Assembly: GCA_022539475.1 (NCBI GenBank)
Contig: VCMS01000182.1
Coordinates: 115,150 to 179,149, forward strand
Direction of reading: 5' to 3'
Length of the DNA stretch: 64,000 nt
DNA from: Gracilaria domingensis
Taxonomy: Eukaryota; Rhodophyta; Florideophyceae; Gracilariales; Gracilariaceae
The notes beneath the pieces are model-generated. The model had not been told where the DNA came from. It was given only the letters and a program-made list of their open reading frames with translations, and did not search any database. The first letter of the stretch is position 1. Each line of letters begins with the position of its first letter. This document shows positions 1-9,400 of this stretch, one piece after another. Made by a program: the position numbers and the translations under genes.

Positions 1-9
1 GTATCTTTC

Positions 10-2444
10 CTAGGAATCTTGAGTAATATGTGCACACTTGGTACTGAGGGTAACCAAAGGAGCCTCCCATTCAAGCCGACCTCGGTCCCGATGTGGAACC
101 CGTTCATAAGTCGTTGAAGCCGCATCCACCACCTCCTGTTCAACCAGGATGTCATTCTTCCCCCCGCGAATAACTTCGGCCATAAGAGTCGTTAATGGTG
201 CTTCGCATGGCTGAAACATGGCCTATTCTTCTCGCACCCCAAGAACTTCCTATGCTTTGTCAGCGATAGGCACGCCATACCCGTAGAAAAAGTTCCCGCG
301 AACATGTCCATGACAAGATCACCCGGTCTTGTGAAGCGACATATCAACTCCTTCATCAACTCCCTCGACTTCTGCTCCGGTCTTATGTACTGCCCACCTG
401 GTACTGAACTACCTGGCTCATGTACCTTCCATGTCAACCACTCCCCCGCTCTCGGTTTTGGCACCCGGTCAATTACATTCCTGTTAGCCGGGAAAGTAGA
501 AGGAATGAAATTGTTCTCCTCAAATGGAGTAAGACTGGCTTCCTCCGATGGTCGCAATCCACGCTTCACCCCATGAACGGCGTACTCCGTTACGGGCTGT
601 ATCCCAAACTTCCGTGGATTCCCTCCAACATTACTTCGATCCCGGATGAACACCAGTGGATTCGCATCCACTTTAAACGAAGGCATGAGTTCTGGTTTAC
701 CTTCGCTTCCAGCTTCATCTTTCGTACTCGCCGTTTCCGAAAGTATCCTGTGCCAAACATGAAACTGTGCCATGGCACAGAATATAATGAAGTGCCCACC
801 TGACCGAAGCGCGGAACTTATTAAGTCAGCCGTACGGATCATGTCATCCTCACTGAAGACATCGTGACCACTATTCCGTTTGTTCCTCTTCCTTCGAGTG
901 TTAAAGGGAGGGTCTGTTAGGACAAGCTGTGCCTCACCCCATAAAATCTCACTCTGATTCACAAACGTTTCGTGTGTGTGCCTCAGGTCCTTCATGTCAC
1001 AGTTGTACGCTACAAAGTGTGACTTTCTCATCCCCTTCCACACCTTGTCCATATTCATTCGAAGGAGACTGGATATCCCCTTCATGGGCGGCTCAATACC
1101 AGTCTTTTGGATGTTGTAACCGGCAACCCGAGATTCATGCTCCGCAAGATTCACCGGCTTCTCGAACTCGTCGCTATCGGAGCTCACGAGGTTCATATAC
1201 TCTCGACGAGGTGGGGGTGGGGCAGACTTGGTCGAAGAAGGTTCGGCATTACCGGAAGTTTTAGGGGTTTTCGTCAGTTCAATATCAGGTTTCGCGTGAA
1301 TGCCGACATGGAACCCTGCCGCATGACGCATATCCTGTATCGGTTTCCATAGCAACTCCGAAAACTTCTGAAATCGAGCAGGCAACTCACCGGAGTCAGA
1401 ACCAGATACGGTATCCATCCGTATCTCCGAAAACTCTATCCAGTTCCTCATCTGATCAGCCCGTAAGCTATAGAGGCTATCGTGGGTGCATATGGTTTCG
1501 AGGTCTGTCAAAAATTCCTTAGCCAGTATTCGGAGGTTTGTATCGCATTCATCACTCAAGGTCTCCACCGATCCACTAGTACTGCTCTGTGGCACATCCT
1601 TTGTGTTGAATCGAGTACTCTGGCTCGGCGGGGCATAACCAGACTCCCGTGTCTCTAGCGCTGTATACTTCAACGTCTGCATATTCATGTAAATGTATGG
1701 TTTCACCATGTGCTGAACGTTCGTGTATCCAAGATGAGCCGCAAAACAACTCCATGCCCATACGACCTCACTGATAGCGAATCCCAGTCGATCACAGTTG
1801 TCTTTGGAGAACGACGTAAAAGTGGGTATGTACACAGATGGTGCATGGTTCACTTTTCGTTTCTTTTTCGGTTGTTTCTTCTTCATCATTCGGATGTTGT
1901 CGTTCTCTCCCATTATGTGGCCGAGGTATGATAAGTATATAACGACCTCAAATGGGTTCACAGCTGTTGGTGGGATGAACACTGTCGTCTTCAGAACCTG
2001 CTTTCTCCTGGTCATGAAATAACCAACCAGGCATCGCACCGGTAGGTATATACCCATATCCATAGAGAGAAGGAAAAAATCGCGCAGTCTCTGGTCCTCA
2101 TCCCCGTCCTTCTTGTCAAGAAGCTTCGTTACAAGATATCGCTGTTCCACAGGTTTGTTATTCACAACACTCTTTCGCAGCTGTTGCAGTGTCAAGTTCT
2201 GCAGGTTCTTGGAGTTAGTGGCCTCCTCAAACATCTTCCTTGCCTCCGGAATATCCTTATAGTTCTCGGCGCAGAACTCTATTAACCCTCTAAACCCCAC
2301 GTCCCGTGGCCGATCAGGGCCTCCATCGCTGTTTGCCAAAGCATCGCGAAGAACCAAGAAAAGTCTGACATATGCATGGAACGCCGGAGGCGGAGCACTC
2401 ATGTCGATAGGATGTATCTCCTCTCCATCATCGGTGGAATCCAT
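10..2444 (-). CDS. DNA amino-methyltransferase, beta class (DPPF), with C-terminal frame break
   Basis: The main frame runs from 2444 (ATG) to the stop at 192, 750 residues. An alternative GTG start at 2498 would translate part of the 88-bp inverted repeat, so I chose the ATG. The N-terminal 500 residues match nothing I know and include a basic KKKQPKKKRK patch that looks like a nuclear localisation signal. The C-terminal third holds motif IV (DPPF, in LVLTDPPFNT) before motif I (MDMFAGTFSTG followed by LGCEKN). That order defines beta-class N6-adenine/N4-cytosine methyltransferases such as CcrM, and DPPF favours N6-adenine. After CEKNRPCF the frame ends within seven codons, while an overlapping frame (219 down to 10) stays open for 69 residues and could be the true tail, so a frameshift near 215-240 is possible. 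It faces the ParB-like and dioxygenase-like ORFs across a large palindrome. DNA base methylation is inferred from motifs. Confidence 0.8.
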
Positions 2445-2459
2445 CGCTTCAGCGCAAAC

Positions 2460-2547
2460 AACGGAGCGAGCCTTTAAATGGCGACTTACGCTGGGCACCC
2501 CGCTTTCGGCAGCTCCTCCCAGCGCACTGCCAGTCTCGTCCGTGTCC
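2460..2547. repeat. 88-bp perfect inverted repeat, left arm
   Basis: The reverse complement of 3241-3328 is identical over 88 bp, and similarity continues with small differences to about 2557. The arm lies 16 bp upstream of the methyltransferase ATG at 2444 and contains CCATTTAAAGG on the minus strand about 30 bp before that ATG. It may be half of a bidirectional promoter or a terminal repeat of an inserted element. Confidence 0.9.
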
Positions 2548-2691
2548 GTGTCCGCTCGGTGCGATAGCGTCGCGTGTCGGCCACGTCGCGATTCGGAGCT
2601 ATTGCAAAGGTCGCGTATTGTGCTAAAAGTCGCGGATCAAGTGGGTGTGAAGCGCTAGTTTCTCTAGTTTGATATATGTGCACGGCGTGTG

Positions 2692-3035
2692 CAGCGAAAT
2701 CACTGCCGGAAGGCCGGGAGGAGTGTTTGGGAGGTCTCCGGAGGGTGCCGGAATGTGGCCAGAACGTGCCCGCGGGCGGGGGGGGGGGGGGGGGGGGGGG
2801 GGGGGTGGGTCGTGTTAGGGTAGGTACCCTAACACGACCGGACCCCCGCCCGCGGGCACGTTTTGGGCGATTTTTTGAAAAATGTGCGATTTTATGCCCG
2901 CGGGCGGGGGGTCCGGTCGTGTTAGGGTAGCTACCCTAACACGACCGACCCCCCCCCGCCCGCGGGCACGTTCTGGCCACATTCCGGCGCCTTCCCGGGA
3001 CCTCCCAAAACACGCCGCCCGCAGTGATTTCGCTA
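2692..3035. repeat. Nested palindrome with 28-G tract and TTAGGG-bearing inner palindromes
   Basis: Left part 2692-2805 and right part 2950-3035 are imperfect inverted copies (GGCCAGAACGTGCCCGCGGG against CCCGCGGGCACGTTCTGGCC). Inside are a 14-bp-arm palindrome at 2809-2838 and a perfect 34-bp palindrome at 2914-2947, both built on GTGTTAGGGTA/TACCCTAACAC. A third inverted pair of GC-rich arms centres near 2877. A run of 28 G lies at 2778-2805. The 88-bp arms lie outside on both sides. No credible gene lies within; open frames across it are translated palindrome. Confidence 0.9.
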
Positions 3036-3240
3036 CACCGGCCGCCGGTACGTTGGCGCCGCTGTCCACGTGTATTTGCGGGAGTAGGCTGTACATGGAA
3101 GTGAATGAGTGTACTCTTGACTACTATGCAAAGCATTTGAAGAGCATGATTAGAGAGCGCGACCATTGCTCGCGTGAGTCATCATTGCGCGAACTCCACG
3201 ACTCTAAAGCGTACAATCAGCGTGCGAGCGGCCACGGACA

Positions 3241-3328
3241 GGACACGGACGAGACTGGCAGTGCGCTGGGAGGAGCTGCCGAAAGCGGGGTGCCCAGCGT
3301 AAGTCGCCATTTAAAGGCTCGCTCCGTT
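3241..3328. repeat. 88-bp perfect inverted repeat, right arm
   Basis: Partner of 2460-2547. It carries the same CCATTTAAAGG on the plus strand (3307-3317), about 75 bp before the ATG at 3391. Both arms therefore point the same sequence outward toward divergent reading frames. Confidence 0.9.
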
Positions 3329-3390
3329 CTTGTATCGTCCAGAGCGAGCGTATTGTTGATATACACCTTTCACTGCAATAGCTGTTCAAC

Positions 3391-4316
3391 ATGAAGCCAA
3401 CTCGTGTTCGAAAGCGTACGCAAAGCGTGACTCCTCGCACTCGGCGGAGCACTCGATTATTGCAAGGTGGAATGCGGGTTTCTCTGCAGATGGATATTGA
3501 GATGAAGGAAAGGTGATAGTCGGGGAAGCGTTGTTGCATGGAATTGGAAGTGTTCTACGCCGCGAGTTGCACGGGAAGCAATTGGACCCAGGTCTTGTGG
3601 TGGTTCATAATATTCTCATCAGTCGAAGCGGTCAACGTTCTACCCTTACCGGGCGGAGGGCCTGGATCTTCCACATATATCCAGGATCTCCGGACGGCCG
3701 CTCCTTGGGATGAGAAAATGATGGAACCGGTGGCAGCCAGCATTCCGGCGTCGAAGCGAGGAACGTGAGCGCTATGAGTGAGGTGATGACGCCGACAAGC
3801 CGCACGGAGCCAATTCGAAGTTCATCAACACGAGAGGTAGCGCATCAGTAGCACCTCCGCGGGCAGGTCCGTCGTCTGTTACGAAGCGGTCTATGGAGAC
3901 GAGAGCATCCCCAGCTACGAAGCGGACAGGTCAAACAAAGTCTACCTCCGCTACGAAGCCCACTGCGTCGAAAAGGCTTCTCCTGCGATGAATCAGACCG
4001 TCGACACAAGGGGATCTTCTGCGTCGAAACAGACGGTTCAGCAGGGGACGGCTGTGCAAGAGGAGGAAGATGAGATCATGAAAGGTCCCCTTCCAGACGC
4101 GGATGCGCAATCCGCGCAAGGAGCTGGTCCATCTGTACCCCAAACTGCACCAGAAACTGCGGAGCAGCAGGACGATGACGTTGTGCTTCTGTCCGCAAGA
4201 ATGGCACGTTCAAGTGTTTTGGCGAGCGGTCTGGAACACAAGGGACACCTACTCGGAGCAAGACGTACAGACGAATTCGTCAGAAGGTACCAAAGGTGAA
4301 CCTCAATCAGTACCGG
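3391..4316 (+). pseudogene. Basic, Ser/Thr/Lys-rich broken N-terminal region of the ParB-like ORF
   Basis: An ATG at 3391 opens a 41-residue basic peptide (MKPTRVRKRTQ...) that stops at a TGA inside AAAGGTGA near 3509. Further on, successive frames read as similar low-complexity, basic sequence: TKRS, ATKRTGQTKS and SATKPTASKR up to a stop near 3990, then from 3988 in another frame an acidic stretch rich in Q, E and D ending at AAAGGTGA near 4299. This looks like one N-terminal linker broken by frameshifts, or exons separated by introns starting at AG|GTGA. I cannot tell which without transcripts. No known domain is visible. Confidence 0.4.
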
Positions 4317-5291
4317 ATGGTTGTTGTTACTGTTGACATCACTCTGGTGGACACTCCGCCCAATTTACTCCGTGGAGTAAGTAAACGCCACGTTGAAGCC
4401 CTTGTGAAGAGTATGGAGGAGCGGGGGATATTGCAGTCGATGGGTTCTCCAGTGGTGGCCTTACAAGATGCTACTACGGGAGAGAGGGATACTGACAAGG
4501 GACGCCTAACGAAGAAGTGCTTCATTGTAGATGGTTTGCATCGTCTGAAAGCTATAAAATATTTGGCAGCGACTGGTGCACCGAAGTGGAAGCGATTAGC
4601 CAAGTTTTGGCGTTGCAATCTGCTGATACGAAGAGATGGGAGGCCCATTGGGATGAAGGAATTGTTGTGTGTTGCTTCGTACCTCAATGAGTCGACGAGT
4701 ACCATGCGAAGAATGATGTTTGCAGACAAGATACACTCTATAGTTAGTGTGGTCGCCATTCTAATTGAAGATGTTGAGGGGGTGACGCCGGCAGACGTGG
4801 ATCCTGCAGAAGTGACAGAAGTGTTGAAGGAGAGCCAACTGATTGGGACTGTGCAAGAGCGTCAGTATCTGAGATATGCCAATGTCGCCCTGCAACTCAT
4901 GTCTCGTGAGGGAATGCTGGCCCATTTCGAGGATATATGTGAGACTGTGAGTGACATAGGTCTCACACATCTGTCCCATACTCCGCTATATGTTTTGGAT
5001 GCCGAGGAGTTTTCCTTCATTCTTGATTGTCTTCAGATGTTTCTATTGAAGGGCAAGTCGACGAAGACAAAGCAATGGAAAAGCTTTGAGGAGGTTCGAG
5101 GTTTCTTTTATGATAGAGCAGTGTCTCTGTTCCGCGCGGCTCGATCAGTGAGGAATGAACTGAACGAGGAAGAGTCCATGGAAGTGTTCCTGAAACGCGA
5201 AGTCAGTCTTTCTGCTCCATCCAATGAAGATGACGTTGAAGACCAGACAACAACGCAGCTGTGTATCAGTTCCTTTTGGGACAAGTTGTGA
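4317..5291 (+). CDS. ParB/sulfiredoxin-fold-like DNA-binding or nuclease-like protein
   Basis: 324 residues from the ATG at 4317. Residues 1-100 read like a ParB N-terminal domain: a start resembling the strand before the helix, then KRHVEALVKSMEERGIL, then a charged loop and FIVDGLHRLKAIKYL. The G-x-H-R turn is the family signature. The remaining two thirds are helical and unassigned. ParB-like domains occur in chromosome partitioning proteins, in nucleases and next to DNA methyltransferases in phages and mobile elements. Upstream coding continues in broken frames, so the true N-terminus is uncertain. The dioxygenase-like frame begins about 200 bp downstream on the same strand. Any function beyond nucleic-acid association is inference. 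Confidence 0.6.
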   Translation: MVVVTVDITLVDTPPNLLRGVSKRHVEALVKSMEERGILQSMGSPVVALQDATTGERDTDKGRLTKKCFIVDGLHRLKAIKYLAATGAPKWKRLAKFWRCNLLIRRDGRPIGMKELLCVASYLNESTSTMRRMMFADKIHSIVSVVAILIEDVEGVTPADVDPAEVTEVLKESQLIGTVQERQYLRYANVALQLMSREGMLAHFEDICETVSDIGLTHLSHTPLYVLDAEEFSFILDCLQMFLLKGKSTKTKQWKSFEEVRGFFYDRAVSLFRAARSVRNELNEEESMEVFLKREVSLSAPSNEDDVEDQTTTQLCISSFWDKL

Positions 5292-5505
5292 ACTTCAACA
5301 CATTGCCGCGTGTTCGGAGCAGGACGAACTCAATTAGAACTGCCACGACTTCCGTTCAGAATCGATTGCGGACGATGCTCAAGGTAATTCCGGCCCCCGC
5401 ACCAGTGAAGCAGTCCGTGACGAAGAGGAGGACTCCCGCTGCTGCTGCTGCAACATCTGCCAGTGAAGAAGGGAGCCGCGAAGAAGTGCACGAGAACGGG
5501 CGCAG

Positions 5506-7299
5506 GTGAGTTATAGGGAAATTGAGCACGGCCGAAATCGAGGTGCCATAGAAGTTCTGGATAGCTCTGAAGAAGAACAGCGGGCTCCGCCGAGGAAGAA
5601 ACGGAGAAAGACTTTCACACAACAGATGAGATCTACTCTGAACAGCATGACACCGGATGACCTGATGTCTCAACTAAATGAACATGTGCTGAGAGGAAGG
5701 TCGATGAAGGTTCAGTTCGTGGCATTGGGAGAGGGAGCGAATGCAGAGAACGCAGGCAGTTCTGCATTTGTGGATGACGATGAGCTTCTTTCTGTGACAG
5801 TTCCACGGGTTGTCACCGTCGAGAAAGACGCTGCGCCAGACGATCAGCAAGAGACAGGTGGGGGGTCATTTGATGACGAGTTACCTACAGCTCTTCCGGA
5901 ATCTGAGGAGCACGGACTTGTTCCAGGAGACCCATGTGATGACCCACCGAACCCATCATGGTGCGGGTATGTCAGGCTGAGACGGCAGGAATGGCAAGGA
6001 AAGAACGTAATTGAGCACAAGGACCCCTGGCTCAGAGTCATTCACTTACCGAAGGGACATAGGTCGGAGCTGCTAAGTGTTTCGAATCTCAGAGATGTAC
6101 ACCATCTTGTCTTTTGGCACGCTGCAAGGGCTGAACATCGCCTACGGGCGGAGACATTTGGTATGCAGTATCCTCGTATTCGACCGACAGGTATGGATGA
6201 TGAAGAGGTGCTGTGGGTTGCTGCGAAGGAGCATGACGAATTTGGGCAAATGTTCTTCGCCCGAAGGCAAGCTGAGCTAAGGCAGAATGGATATTGCGTG
6301 CTTGATGGGTTTGCGACGGATAATGGTGTCCCTAAATGGGAGGAGTTGGAAGAAGTTCGGGAGTTCGGAGATGTGTCGGGGAAGTTGGGGGACTTCTTCG
6401 AGAATGAGTATGGAGCGATGCCGGATATACGGAAAGGAGAGGAACAGAAGTCGTTTGTTCAAATAATCAACGATGGTGAAGGATGGAAGGACGGTAGCGA
6501 TGGACCATTTGAGGGGAGAGTGATGTCGACACGTTGAGGTGCGGTGGAGAAGCCGGAGGATAATGAGGAGCTCAGGTGGGTTGTAAGGTCGCGTGCTTTA
6601 CTTGATGTTCGAATGGGTACAATTGCTGCGGCTTTGGGACTATGGGACAATGAAAGGGAAGCTGTGAAGATGTACACTCCGAATACTGGTGGTCGATTTC
6701 TGGGGACGACGAGAAAATGCAAGCGCCAGACGCTGCACACCGACTTCAGTGGTCTGGTTACGAAGGAAACAATGAATACTGGTAACCCCGGATACTTTGT
6801 AATGGCCTCTGGGAAAGAAGGCTTTCCTCTCTGGGTGAGCGCTGGAAGCCATCAACTGGTGGGGATGAACAACCAACAGTTGCGAGTGATGTCGGAGGTG
6901 TATCCAGCGAAGAAGGTAATCATCCCACCGTACTCTGTATTCGTGGGCCGTGGTGATGTGACACATGCTGGAGCAAGTGGGAAGGACAACGTGGATAGGC
7001 CCAAGTCTATGGATTTGCCGGTTAGATACCACATGTACATGGTACCAGAGGGCTACGCACTACCTGATGCTGTTCATCCGGTGCGGGATTTCCGACCCAC
7101 GTTTGTCAATGGTGACGAGGAGGAGGAGGCGGAGGATGAACTGTTGTCCGATAAGGAGGGTGGGGCGGTTGACATGGACGAAGACCAAGTGGTCGTGGAG
7201 ATTGGTGTGGAAGCGGACGCCGGTAGAACCGAAGTGCTCGAGAGTAGTAGTGATGACGATTTGCCAATAATGAGGCTGCGAGCGCCTCGAAGTGGATGA
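5506..7299 (+). CDS. 2-oxoglutarate/Fe(II) dioxygenase-like protein, interrupted by an in-frame TGA
   Basis: One frame is open from about 5466 to 7299 except for TGA at 6535-6537. The first ATG (5626) lies after a PRKKRRK nuclear-localisation-like patch, suggesting that the start lies upstream, perhaps in another exon; a strong donor-like AG|GTGAGT sits at 5504-5511. The second half has the facial-triad pattern: LHTDFSG (H-x-D), then VTHAG (distal His), then LPVRYHMY (2OG-binding Arg). The tail is acidic, ending in a Ser/Asp-rich stretch. Given the adjacent methyltransferase and ParB-like frames, oxidation of a DNA base (TET/JBP-like chemistry) is an attractive guess, not shown by sequence. 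The TGA may be a nonsense mutation, readthrough or a sequence error. Confidence 0.55.
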
Positions 7300-7563
7300 G
7301 AATGAGATGATTAGTAAATTATGTGTGTCTTGCGAGTATTAAGAGTAGTATACTATTACAAGGCTATACATATGAACATAGAAAAGGTGCGGCAGGCTGG
7401 TAATTGAACAAATGTCAAACGTCTTTGGTCCAGTTGCGTCTAATTGCAACATGCCGAATGCTCGGTATCGTTAACATCATTGGTGGCACCTGTCAATTCG
7501 CAATTGAACATGTAGCGTCCTAACATTTCTGAAACTGCAGTTAAGGTTGCTTTTAAGAGAAGT

Positions 7564-8475
7564 ATGAAACTGAGAAGTCTATACAGTTCCTGTCTATGCG
7601 GTACTTGTGGCAGTATGGTGACTGTATCAGGAAAAATGGCAGAGGAACAGAGAGACTTGGCGGAAATTTCACCCAATATCTTGTCTAAGTTCATATATGC
7701 CAATGGTTACGGTATATTAAGTTCCGTTGATGGAACGTTGAGAAGAGAAGGAGAGTCAATTCCAGAAGAAGTTGTGAAGTGTATGAAGTTCATTGACGAA
7801 CGTGTTGGTTTCGGAGTTGTCACAGGGGGTGATGTGGGCGACGTGGAGGGGAAAATGGAAGGACTCGGAGACTATAAGTTTGGTGTCTCGGCGAATCATG
7901 GAGCTTTCCTGCGTTTCTCTGACGAGAGGGAAATTAAGGCTGCATTTAATGATGACACCCTTGAACACACTGTTGACGGACTACTGTTCCTGGCAAGGGA
8001 TTTGAATAGGAGGCATGGTATTGTGAATGATGATGACAAGGGGTTCGTGGAGACCAGAAGTGATAGTGGCCTTCCCAATTTCGTGTACAACAAACTGTGG
8101 CAGTGGAGAGAAGAAGTGGATTCTGCTATTGGGGACCTGTTACAGAAGATGGATGCGTTTGTTATCTATCCCGGCGATAAAAGTTGCGAAATTGTGGACA
8201 AGCGATACACAAAAGGAAGCAGAGGAGCAAATCTTGTGGATAATGAACCGAGATTTATTGATACTGATGACGTCGTGACGTTCGGAAGTGCTTTGAGCGA
8301 CGGGCCTTTGCATGAGATAGGCGTGTACGGCGTTCACGTCAAAGAAGATTGTATCCCGGGTGGAGTACACAACCTGTTCGAAAGCGTGGAGGATGTACAT
8401 TCGACAATTATGTTGGTGGCTCCGTTGTACGGCTACAAGGAAAAGCAGCACGATAAAGACCACCATGAATCATAA
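7564..8475 (+). CDS. HAD-superfamily phosphatase-like protein lacking the nucleophilic Asp
   Basis: 303 residues from the ATG at 7564; the ATG at 7636 aligns with the start of its paralog and may be the real one. It resembles the HAD group containing trehalose-6-phosphate phosphatase and phosphomannomutase. HAD motif I, D-x-D-G-T in the neighbour at 8528-9400, reads SSVDGTL here, so the first (nucleophilic) Asp is Ser. Motif II survives as VVTGGD, and the C-terminal acidic motif as FGSALSDGPL. The converging paralog stops 52 bp away. Loss of the nucleophile suggests a pseudoenzyme or a regulatory paralog. It is transcribed away from the dioxygenase-like frame, which ends 265 bp upstream. Confidence 0.7.
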   Translation: MKLRSLYSSCLCGTCGSMVTVSGKMAEEQRDLAEISPNILSKFIYANGYGILSSVDGTLRREGESIPEEVVKCMKFIDERVGFGVVTGGDVGDVEGKMEGLGDYKFGVSANHGAFLRFSDEREIKAAFNDDTLEHTVDGLLFLARDLNRRHGIVNDDDKGFVETRSDSGLPNFVYNKLWQWREEVDSAIGDLLQKMDAFVIYPGDKSCEIVDKRYTKGSRGANLVDNEPRFIDTDDVVTFGSALSDGPLHEIGVYGVHVKEDCIPGGVHNLFESVEDVHSTIMLVAPLYGYKEKQHDKDHHES

Positions 8476-8527
8476 AACGGTATTGAGATATATACGACAC
8501 TTTTATTACTGAGATCTCATATCATAG

Positions 8528-9400
8528 CTAAGTATTACAGGCATCGTAGTACTTGAAACAAATTCCAAGAGCATTTCTAAACCATTGACACTTGCATTTT
8601 GTGTACCCGTACAGTTCTGCCACCCTTCTGATGGTCTCATGCACGTCCTCCACCCCATCAACAAGATATGTTACCGCTGCTGGATGGTCTTCTCCCTTCA
8701 CATGAACTTCCAGGGTTGCCATTTCATATAGAGGGCCATCATTGGAAGCATTCCCGAAAGCAACGATTAAATGTGTGTCGAACTGGGGGTCGTTTTCAAC
8801 CAAGGCTAGCGCCCCACTATTTTTCGTGAAACGAATGTCCCCTATGTCACAGTTTTCATCTTGAGGGTACGCAACCAGGTTCGGTAAGGATGTCAACACT
8901 TTTGAAATACCGGAGTTAACTTCTGTTTTCCACTTCGACAGTCCATTGTACGTGAAGTTAGGGAGTCCACTGTCTTTTCTAGTGCTCACCACTGCTTGTT
9001 GACGCTCTTCGTGAAGTCCGTGCGATTCATTTAAGGAGAGTGCAAGTCTCTCAAGTTCGGCTGCACATCTTTCGTAGCCTTCCCTGTCAAGGTCCTGATC
9101 AATTTCGGTACCATTGGATAATCTCACCCGTGCGCCTTGGTTTCCAGAGATGCCAAAATTGTAGCCACGCAGGTGCTCCATGAAACTCTCGACATCCTCT
9201 ATATCTCGCCCAGTAGCAACTCCGAAACCAACGCGTGCATTGATGTACTTCATGCATTTGACTGTTTCGGCAGGAATGTTCTCCCCAGCTCTTTTCAGAG
9301 TACCGTCAATATCACTAATCACGGCGTAGCCATTTTCGAATATTTCGTTAGCCAGCTGCTGAGGAGTTACTTCTTGGGCTCTAACTTCTGAGTTACACAT
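8528..9400 (-). CDS. HAD-superfamily phosphatase, trehalose-phosphatase type
   Basis: 290 residues from the ATG at 9400 (an open GTG lies upstream at 9478). Motif I VISDIDGTL has both Asp residues, motif II is VATGRD, GISGNQGA matches the substrate-loop region, and FGNASNDGPLYEM is the Mg-binding motif. The fold and motif spacing fit the Cof/trehalose-phosphatase branch of HAD enzymes; the substrate cannot be read from sequence. It is about half identical to the plus-strand paralog and converges on it tail to tail. This copy keeps the complete catalytic set. Confidence 0.7.
   Translation of the reverse strand: MCNSEVRAQEVTPQQLANEIFENGYAVISDIDGTLKRAGENIPAETVKCMKYINARVGFGVATGRDIEDVESFMEHLRGYNFGISGNQGARVRLSNGTEIDQDLDREGYERCAAELERLALSLNESHGLHEERQQAVVSTRKDSGLPNFTYNGLSKWKTEVNSGISKVLTSLPNLVAYPQDENCDIGDIRFTKNSGALALVENDPQFDTHLIVAFGNASNDGPLYEMATLEVHVKGEDHPAAVTYLVDGVEDVHETIRRVAELYGYTKCKCQWFRNALGICFKYYDACNT

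Noticed and set aside
2809-2947. True telomere repeat array
   Set aside because: TTAGGG occurs only singly inside palindromes, not in tandem, so this is not an interstitial telomere.
2676-3394. Open frames within the palindrome (e.g. 2882-3394 plus, 2815-3096 minus)
   Set aside because: They mirror each other across the palindrome and are GC-rich translated repeat; no domain.
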